Assembly: GCA_002504495.1 (NCBI GenBank)
Contig: DATC01000045.1
Span: forward strand, 1-17,672
Source of the DNA: Methanomassiliicoccaceae archaeon UBA537
GTDB lineage: Archaea > Thermoplasmatota > Thermoplasmata > Methanomassiliicoccales > Methanomethylophilaceae
Direction: 5' to 3'
DNA: 17,672 bases
A program made the position numbers and the translations under genes. The first letter of the stretch is position 1; each line of letters begins with the position of its first letter. The notes below the pieces were generated by a model, which saw only the letters and a program-made list of their open reading frames with translations, made no database searches and was not told the DNA's origin. Positions 13,010 through 17,672 of this stretch are shown here, piece by piece.

Positions 13010-13588
13010 ATGAGCGGAAGGATGGGAACGGCGGCGGAGGCGGTATTCGGACCGAACGCCATCCCTTCGATACTATCGGCGATAGACGAGGGTGCGAAGT
13101 CGGGCGGACTGTCGGGTCGCATCGAGGCCGATGCGAAAGGCGAGTACAGGGCGGTAGAATGCGCCGGATCTCCGGATGTCGGCATGTTCTTCGTTTCCGA
13201 GGGCACGGATCCGGGCGAAGAGATGGTTGAGGCGGTCCGCAAGGTCCTCGGAGAAGGAGTCATTCTGGTAGTGGATCCAGATGTCTGCGAGATGGCCGTC
13301 TATAGGGCGGGTCCAGACGGAGTCGTTCCGGCCACGGCGCTCATGTCGGAACGACGATCGGACCCATATCGCGTGGCGATTGCGCATATCCTCTTCGGTT
13401 ATGCGCTCTCTCGACATGATGTCGGCGACTATCCCGTCGAACAGCAGCAGGACGGAATCCTCGAACACAGTTCCCAGAGGTGCTATGGAGCGGATCTCGG
13501 TCCCGTCCGAGACATCCATCACTATGGATCTGTCGGAGACCTCGGTCAGCGGGGATCCGGACGTGCCTGTGATGCAGAACACGGATGA
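13010..13588 (+). CDS. Unrecognised protein, possibly degenerate MPN/JAB-like, in ubiquitin-fold operon
   Basis: An open frame of 192 codons, of which about the first 110 (to near 13345) have coding character. I do not firmly recognise it. Residues 14-103 have some likeness to MPN/JAB domains: NAIPSILSAIDEGAKSGGLSGRI resembles the first helix and the GLLxG strand, and AVRKVLGEGVILVVDPD resembles the late helix and VVDP strand of Rpn11/CSN5-like proteins. The zinc-binding His-x-His and Asp of an active JAMM site are not seen, so it would be inactive. The remaining about 80 codons are antisense to the PHI gene and look accidental; no stop codon follows the plausible domain end. Transcribed after the ubiquitin-fold gene. 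An unrelated small family remains quite possible. Confidence 0.6.
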   Translation: MSGRMGTAAEAVFGPNAIPSILSAIDEGAKSGGLSGRIEADAKGEYRAVECAGSPDVGMFFVSEGTDPGEEMVEAVRKVLGEGVILVVDPDVCEMAVYRAGPDGVVPATALMSERRSDPYRVAIAHILFGYALSRHDVGDYPVEQQQDGILEHSSQRCYGADLGPVRDIHHYGSVGDLGQRGSGRACDAEHG

Positions 13589-13903
13589 GCCGATCCGACG
13601 AGCGATGCGGGCGGTCTGGACAACGGACGATGTCCGGCCCGTATTGGAAATCAGAAGAGTGAGGTCCTCCTTTCCGATGATCGGGGTGGTCATCTCTCCG
13701 ACGAAGTGGACATCCAGTCCGAGCTGGACCAGCCTGACGGCGAAGAGCTGTCCTACGAGGCCGGATCTTCCCGATCCGTAGATGAACACCTTGCGGCTGC
13801 GGAGGATCCCGTCGACCATCTCCCGGACTAGTCCGGGGTCCACCGAATCGAGGGTGGAGCTGCAGGCCGACGCGATCCTGTCTGCGATCTCCACGTCACT
13901 CAC
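13073..13903 (-). CDS. hxlB: 6-phospho-3-hexuloisomerase (PHI), with antisense C-terminal extension
   Basis: A SIS-domain sugar isomerase interconverting 3-hexulose-6-phosphate and fructose-6-phosphate. In archaea it usually works with hexulose-phosphate synthase to make ribose phosphate. Motifs: VFIYGSGRSG (39-48), VGEMTTP (68-74), ISNTGRT (85-91), ITGTSGSPL (111-119) and FED with E149. The family end EEDMRNRH is at 170-177. PHI proteins normally stop near residue 180. Here the frame runs about 95 more codons, antisense to the gene at 13010, to a TAG. The GTG start overlaps the upstream gene's stop by eight bases, so it is probably coupled to the endonuclease-IV-like gene. No hexulose-phosphate synthase is in the window. 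Function is confident; the true C-terminus is not. Confidence 0.85.
   Translation of the reverse strand: MSDVEIADRIASACSSTLDSVDPGLVREMVDGILRSRKVFIYGSGRSGLVGQLFAVRLVQLGLDVHFVGEMTTPIIGKEDLTLLISNTGRTSSVVQTARIARRIGSSVFCITGTSGSPLTEVSDRSIVMDVSDGTEIRSIAPLGTVFEDSVLLLFDGIVADIMSRERITEEDMRNRHAIWVRSSFRHERRGRNDSVWTRPIDGHLADIWIHYQNDSFSEDLADRLNHLFARIRALGNEEHADIRRSGAFYRPVLAFRIGLDATRQSARLRTLVYRR
13322..13355. terminator. 9-bp inverted repeat at the convergent junction
   Basis: GTCGTTCCG (13322-13330) and CGGAACGAC (13347-13355) are perfect inverted arms around 16 bases. They fall exactly where the recognisable parts of both convergent genes end. This is the place and symmetry of a bidirectional terminator, although both reading frames run through it and neither side has a clear T-run. 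Confidence 0.5.
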
Positions 13904-14936
13904 CGGCGACCGCGGCTTCCGACTTCCTCTTGTCCTTGAGATATCTGGCGGCCTTCTTGGCGAGGATCCTCTCCTGGATGATTTTCATGTACATGGCATC
14001 ATGCTCCAGGAGAGGCGATGTGGAGATGATGGTGCATTCCGGTCTGGATTCGCTGAGCGCCTCCGCCAGAGGTTCGAATCTCAGATCCCCCTTCTTGATC
14101 GGCGTCAGCCTCTTCTCGTTCCCGTCCTGGTACTCCACTCCGGCGAACTCCGTATGGATGGGCCCCTTCGCGTAGGGGGCCACCTGGTCTATCAGGTCGT
14201 TGAAGTCGTCGACCTCCATCAGCTTGCCGTCCGAGCGGGAGTGGTAGTGGGGGAAGTTGATCACCGGGACCAGCGGTCCGCCGATCTGCTCGCAGATGTC
14301 GAGGACCTGCTCCAGCGATCCGAACACGTCCTGATGCCCGGTGATCTCGATTCCGAGCCTGGGCTTTATGCCGACGCCGTCCCACCAGTCGACGATGCTG
14401 GCGACGTTGGAGTATATGGTGTCGTCCACGGCCCGCCTGTCGCAGCCTTCCTTGTAGATGCCGAGGCTGGTCACGACTATGTCGCCGTCCAGCTCGTTGA
14501 GGATCGTGGCGGCGTGCCTGATGCTCTCGCAGCAATCGAATGCGAGATCGTCCTCCTCCCCCAGGTCCATGTAGTAGGGGGTGTGGATGGAAAGGTTCAC
14601 GTCCAGCCTCTTGGCCATGTGCCCGAGCCCTCTGAGGCTTCCGAAGGTCTTGGCCACCGGGGACGGCATCCACAGGAGGTCGTCGTCCTCCTCGATCGGT
14701 TCGTCGGGATCGTCGACGGGAGCCTCGTCCCTGAGGACCTCCACGACGAAGTTGTCCGTGATGTCGCGGATGGTCATGCCGATCTCCTCGTCCTCCGGCG
14801 GACGCGGATATGTGCCGGAGCGGACCATCTGCACCTCCAATGCGCTGAGGCTGAGATTATGGACGTCCTCTATCCCGTCTTTGAGAGTGCGCCCCTTGCA
14901 CGAGAGGGGGATTCCGGCCGGACCGAACCTTATCAT
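13896..14936 (-). CDS. Endonuclease IV/AP-endonuclease-2-like TIM-barrel protein
   Basis: A 346-residue TIM barrel of the Nfo/xylose-isomerase-like group. The N-terminus MIRFGPAGIPLS is typical of archaeal endonuclease-IV-like proteins. Site-like blocks are SIHTPYYMDL (H118), GIEITGHQD (E197), FPHYHSRSDG (H230, H232), PIHTEFAGVEY (H261) and TIISTSPLLEHDA. Several expected metal ligands look replaced: no His in VTSLGIYKEG, Arg-Leu where GEKxH is usual, and Thr306 where the final Glu of ISESP is usual. An acidic insert (about 45-90) adds to the usual length of about 280. It may be a sugar-phosphate isomerase-like enzyme or an altered nuclease. ATG 14936 has GGGAG four bases upstream. The frame stays open upstream, but that part is antisense to the membrane gene. 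It is followed by hxlB with an eight-base overlap. Confidence 0.8.
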   Translation of the reverse strand: MIRFGPAGIPLSCKGRTLKDGIEDVHNLSLSALEVQMVRSGTYPRPPEDEEIGMTIRDITDNFVVEVLRDEAPVDDPDEPIEEDDDLLWMPSPVAKTFGSLRGLGHMAKRLDVNLSIHTPYYMDLGEEDDLAFDCCESIRHAATILNELDGDIVVTSLGIYKEGCDRRAVDDTIYSNVASIVDWWDGVGIKPRLGIEITGHQDVFGSLEQVLDICEQIGGPLVPVINFPHYHSRSDGKLMEVDDFNDLIDQVAPYAKGPIHTEFAGVEYQDGNEKRLTPIKKGDLRFEPLAEALSESRPECTIISTSPLLEHDAMYMKIIQERILAKKAARYLKDKRKSEAAVAGE

Positions 14937-15086
14937 GAGGCTCCCGTACCTTCGCGGAATAGATAAGGTTTGCATACGCGCGTGCGCAGGCGGACGCTGG
15001 GTGGCGGCGGGCCATCGGTGCCATTTCGCGGACAGTATGGTGTTTTCAACGCAGAGATTATATTCTGATGGGTATGAGGCTACCGT
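14937..15086. promoter_or_regulatory. Divergent promoter region of the TIM-barrel and membrane-protein operons
   Basis: About 150 bases. On the minus strand ACCTTATCTA (near 14961-14969) is a weak TATA candidate for the TIM-barrel gene. On the plus strand ATTATATTC (15057-15065) is a good TATA for the membrane operon. Nothing else is recognised. Confidence 0.4.
15057..15065 (+). promoter_or_regulatory. TATA box of the membrane-protein/glycosyltransferase operon
   Basis: ATTATATTC is centred about 26 bases before ATG 15087, so the transcript should begin on or beside the start codon (leaderless). Confidence 0.5.
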
Positions 15087-15680
15087 ATGAAGGAGGAGAT
15101 TGCGACATCCGTAGGCGTGATGCTGGCTTTGGCATCGGCCGTCCTGTCGTTGTTGAAATGCGAAGGGATAATGCTCGCCATCTCCGTTTTCGCGGTGGCG
15201 TTCGGCATACTGGCCGTGAGCCGCTGCTCTTCGGACACCGCGATGCTGATCACTTCCGCGTCCGGCCTGGCATTGATCGCTACGGTGCTTTCGGTAACCG
15301 TTCTCGAGCCCGAGGGCTTCATGAACGGCAACGACCCGTCGACATCGTGGTTCGTCCTGATAGGGCTGGTCCACACGATCCCCCTGGTCCTTCTGGTGTT
15401 TGCCGTGATGTCTGTGATGTCCGCGATGTTCGGAGCCTCGTACAACTGGGTTCTCGTGAGAGGGCTCAGCCCCTTCGTGGCGATGGGCATGGAGGTCCCC
15501 GGGTTCGTTCTGGAGTACATCTTCATGGGGGTGGACACCTGGATGACCGACAACGGATACATCCTCTACCACTTCCTGGTCACAGGAGTGGTCGTCGCCG
15601 CGATGGCGTATATGCTCTCCGTGAGGATGAGGCGTTCGGGCATAGTCATGGCCCGCGGCCGCATGGAGGCGGTCAGATGA
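15087..15680 (+). CDS. Polytopic membrane protein, about five TM helices
   Basis: 197 residues with hydrophobic segments at about 7-23, 28-45, 52-72, 88-113 and 159-178, and a basic C-terminus (VRMRRSG...RGRMEAVR), probably cytoplasmic. A central block reads EVPGFVLEYIFMGVDTWMTDNGYILYHF (136-163), a loop rich in acidic and aromatic residues. It looks loosely like the DUF2238/YjdF-type region of the next gene, so the two may be diverged relatives; family not recognised with confidence. ATG 15087 sits at the predicted transcription start. Its stop overlaps the next start (ATGA), marking the first gene of a coupled operon. Confidence 0.8.
   Translation: MKEEIATSVGVMLALASAVLSLLKCEGIMLAISVFAVAFGILAVSRCSSDTAMLITSASGLALIATVLSVTVLEPEGFMNGNDPSTSWFVLIGLVHTIPLVLLVFAVMSVMSAMFGASYNWVLVRGLSPFVAMGMEVPGFVLEYIFMGVDTWMTDNGYILYHFLVTGVVVAAMAYMLSVRMRRSGIVMARGRMEAVR
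15665..15669 (+). promoter_or_regulatory. Shine-Dalgarno of the second membrane gene
   Basis: GGAGG, seven bases before ATG 15677 and inside the end of the preceding gene. It confirms the ATGA-overlap start rather than the far upstream open frame. Confidence 0.6.
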
Positions 15681-16366
15681 TCCCGTCCGAGCAGGATGCG
15701 AAGGAGAGGCGCAACGCCTGGATAATGCTGATCGCATGCCCTGCCTCGTTCCTCTTCCTGTCCGTGTTCTCGTTCATCGGCGTCATGCCGGGCATAGCGG
15801 CCGGGCACGAGCCGATCTATCTGGAGATGACGTGCTTCGCATGGGCCATCGTCTCGATGTTCCTTCCCGCCATGAGGCTCCTGAGGATCCTGTCGGTGCC
15901 GACCGTCTTCCTCGCCGTCGTCTATGCGGACATGTACTTCTATGTCTTGTCTCTGAACGTCGGACTGTATCTGAACGTGTCCTGGTGGGGGGACATGGGA
16001 CATGTCATATCGTCCACCGTCGTCACCATGATCGTCTTCGTCGCCATGTGCGCGATACAGAGCCGCGCCCCGTCGTATGTTACGCTGGGGTCCAATACCG
16101 GAATGGCCGCCATGACGTTCCTGGTGGCCATGAGCTTCGGAGGAGTATGGGAGATGATAGAGGGCTTCGCGGATTTCGCCGGAGGACATGCCTACATGGT
16201 CTACGGCGCCGACGACACGATGGGGGATCTGACCGCAGACATGATCGGGGCGGCTATCTTCTCGATATTGGCTTTCGTATATCTCAAGGATCACGATCCG
16301 GCGCACATCACGGCGGATCTGCGTGTCGGACGTCACGCCTTCGAGGCCTCCGACATCGAGATATGA
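15677..16366 (+). CDS. DUF2238/YjdF-like polytopic membrane protein
   Basis: 229 residues with about six membrane helices (about 14-38, 48-66, 71-92, 108-126, 142-160, 186-203). The GVWEMIEGFAD...DDTMGDLTADMIGAAI region (156-193) matches the conserved pattern of DUF2238/YjdF-like proteins: WE, an acidic pair before Thr, then D-L-x-x-D-x-x-G-A. The biochemical role of that family is unknown. ATG 15677 overlaps the previous stop by four bases and has GGAGG seven bases upstream; the frame upstream of it is antisense or out of frame to real genes. The stop overlaps the next gene's ATG in the same way, so all three genes are probably made together. Confidence 0.8.
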   Translation: MIPSEQDAKERRNAWIMLIACPASFLFLSVFSFIGVMPGIAAGHEPIYLEMTCFAWAIVSMFLPAMRLLRILSVPTVFLAVVYADMYFYVLSLNVGLYLNVSWWGDMGHVISSTVVTMIVFVAMCAIQSRAPSYVTLGSNTGMAAMTFLVAMSFGGVWEMIEGFADFAGGHAYMVYGADDTMGDLTADMIGAAIFSILAFVYLKDHDPAHITADLRVGRHAFEASDIEI

Positions 16367-17652
16367 CGTCCCGTCTCCATGCTGTGCTCTGGGCGGACAG
16401 GGATGCGCAGGTCCGTACGCTCATGGCGGTCGGCTTCGCCGTAGCCTGCATAATCTACCTGGCTGTCATAGCCGCGACTGGCATCGAGACGGAGGTCATG
16501 CGCGATCGGTTCTGGAAGAACGCCGAGCCTCTGTTCCACGGACAGTTCCCTCCTACAGAGTATCCCCCGCTGGCGATGGTCTTCTTCGCGATCCCTCGTC
16601 TGTTCGGGACCACCGCATGGGGCTATGAGGTCGCCTATGTGGCGCAGATGTGGGTTTTCATCGTTGTCGGACTCCTTCTGACGGACCGCATGGCCGTGTC
16701 GATGGGTCGCAGCAGGTGCAGATCGATGTGCGTGTACTCGCTCCTCGTGCTCGTGCTGCTGGAGTTCGTCCTGGACCGTTTCGACATGATCGTCGCCGTC
16801 TTCATGCTGGCGGCACTGGTCCTGTTCATCGAGAAGAGGACCAGTCTCTCGTTCGCGATGCTGGCGGTCGCGACCCTGCTCAAGGTGATTCCGGTCGTTC
16901 TCTTCCCCGTGTTCGCCGTCTCCCTCATGGCCGACGGCAGGCAGAGGGATGCGGCGAAGGGCACAGCCGTCTACATCCTCGTCGGAGCTCTGACGATGGC
17001 GGCGTTCTGGATCATAGAACCAGCCTCCGTCACGAGCTTCCTGACATACAACGGCACGCGCCCCCTGCAGATCGAGTCCGTTCCAGCGGCCCTCCTGTAT
17101 CCCCTGTCCATGACGGGGACGGTCGATATGTGGATACAGTCCGCCACGGATCCTGGAAGCTTCATGTCCGATAACCTCCGCGGTCCGATTCCGGATGCTA
17201 TAGCATCGGTCCTCCTGCCGTTCACGGTCGTCGCGACCGCCGTCGTCTGGCTCCTGTCGGTGTCCGGATCGGGCTCCCGCTGCGCTCCGGGCCACATGGC
17301 GCTGGCATGCGCGGCGTGCATGCTGATGTTCCTGGCGACCAACAAGGTCTATTCCTCCCAGTACCTGATATGGGTCGTCCCGTTCATCATCCTCATCGAC
17401 ACGGCCGCTCCCGAGGGGCAGGTGCGCAGGATCATGTCGCTGTTCGTCGCGCTTCTCGTTCTGACGCAGATCAACTTCGCATACAACGTCGGTCATCTCG
17501 GCGGGGGCTCGAACATCGACGATGCCGGCATGATGATCCTCCTGGCCAGAGCGGTGGTGCATATCGTCCTCCTGGGAATCTGCTTGAAAGGGCTGGCATG
17601 TCGTTCCGATGCCGTCGTCGACAGTCGGAACGGCGCATCTCTCAATCCTTAA
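16363..17652 (+). CDS. GT-C type membrane glycosyltransferase (GT87/DUF2029-like)
   Basis: 429 residues, about nine to ten membrane helices. After the first helix (about 19-38) comes an extracytoplasmic loop with FPPTEYPPLAM (62-72), the YPP signature of polyprenyl-phosphate-sugar-dependent transferases. VLDRFDMIVAVFML (136-149), ATLLKVIPVVLFPV (170-183) and NKVYSSQYLIWVVPF (327-341) follow, all in the GT87/DUF2029 order. Such enzymes add mannose or a similar sugar from a lipid carrier to a lipid or protein acceptor on the outer side. Donor and acceptor are unknown here. The acidic residue normally used by GT-C folds is likely among E47, E54 and E66. ATG 16363 overlaps the preceding stop (ATGA). 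Stop is TAA, with 20 bases left in the window. Confidence 0.85.
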   Translation: MTSRLHAVLWADRDAQVRTLMAVGFAVACIIYLAVIAATGIETEVMRDRFWKNAEPLFHGQFPPTEYPPLAMVFFAIPRLFGTTAWGYEVAYVAQMWVFIVVGLLLTDRMAVSMGRSRCRSMCVYSLLVLVLLEFVLDRFDMIVAVFMLAALVLFIEKRTSLSFAMLAVATLLKVIPVVLFPVFAVSLMADGRQRDAAKGTAVYILVGALTMAAFWIIEPASVTSFLTYNGTRPLQIESVPAALLYPLSMTGTVDMWIQSATDPGSFMSDNLRGPIPDAIASVLLPFTVVATAVVWLLSVSGSGSRCAPGHMALACAACMLMFLATNKVYSSQYLIWVVPFIILIDTAAPEGQVRRIMSLFVALLVLTQINFAYNVGHLGGGSNIDDAGMMILLARAVVHIVLLGICLKGLACRSDAVVDSRNGASLNP

Positions 17653-17672
17653 ACCTCAGATGAACGAAGATC

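Noticed and set aside
14937..15737. Upstream extension of the TIM-barrel frame to 613 residues
   Set aside because: It lies antisense to the membrane gene at 15087, is His/Arg-rich low-quality protein, and a good Shine-Dalgarno precedes ATG 14936.
15736..16362. Upstream extension of the glycosyltransferase frame
   Set aside because: Arg/Gly/His-rich shadow of the DUF2238-like gene. The ATGA overlap at 16363 gives a membrane protein with the expected first helix.

Overview
The window looks like a stretch of chromosome from a methanogenic archaeon, most likely of the Methanomassiliicoccales/Thermoplasmata type. The reasons are: two HdrD-type heterodisulfide-reductase-like proteins, an Lhr-type helicase, a PHI-type 6-phospho-3-hexuloisomerase, an archaeal Zn-ribbon/one-TM protein (DUF2116-like), archaeal TATA boxes with very short or absent leaders, tRNA genes with encoded CCA, and a large InlB-repeat surface protein like those of gut Methanomassiliicoccales. 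The taxonomic placement is inference; the gene calls below rest on motifs visible in the sequence. Most genes are GC-rich with G/C-ending codons. The surface protein at the left edge is visibly more AT-rich.

Layout. 2-2164 (+) is the 3' part of an InlB-repeat surface protein with a C-terminal membrane anchor. 2412-3098 (+) is an RlmE/FtsJ rRNA 2'-O-methyltransferase, tail to tail with a minus-strand pair, hdrD-like gene 1 (7146-5899) then an Lhr-type helicase (5851-3014). 7272-8525 (+) is a GHKL/RecG-like regulator lacking the usual N-terminal AlbA_2 domain. Minus-strand tRNA-CAU and tRNA-Asn(GUU) follow. A small winged-helix regulator (9159-8809, -) is divergent from a tight operon: LarA-like Ni-pincer racemase/epimerase (9276-10517), HdrD-like protein 2 (10524-11630) and dihydropteroate synthase (11635-12438). 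A minus-strand Zn-ribbon membrane protein (12604-12284) is divergent from a two-gene operon of a ubiquitin-fold protein (12750-12974) and a possibly MPN/JAB-like protein (13010-13588). The latter converges on a minus-strand pair of an endonuclease-IV-like TIM barrel (14936-13896) and PHI (13903-13073). The right end is a translationally coupled membrane operon: two polytopic proteins (15087-15680, 15677-16366) and a GT-C/GT87-like glycosyltransferase (16363-17652).

How the genes may work together. The LarA-like enzyme and its coupled Fe-S/CCG protein suggest 2-hydroxyacid chemistry feeding electrons into an HdrD-type protein, possibly under the divergent wHTH regulator; this is inference. The membrane operon looks like lipid-linked sugar or cell-envelope work. 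The most unusual signals are the ubiquitin-fold/MPN-like pair, and the way every convergent junction here overlaps tail to tail, with C-terminal tails written antisense to the neighbour (up to 516 bp at 13073-13588). No CRISPR array, insertion sequence, rRNA or phage gene is visible.
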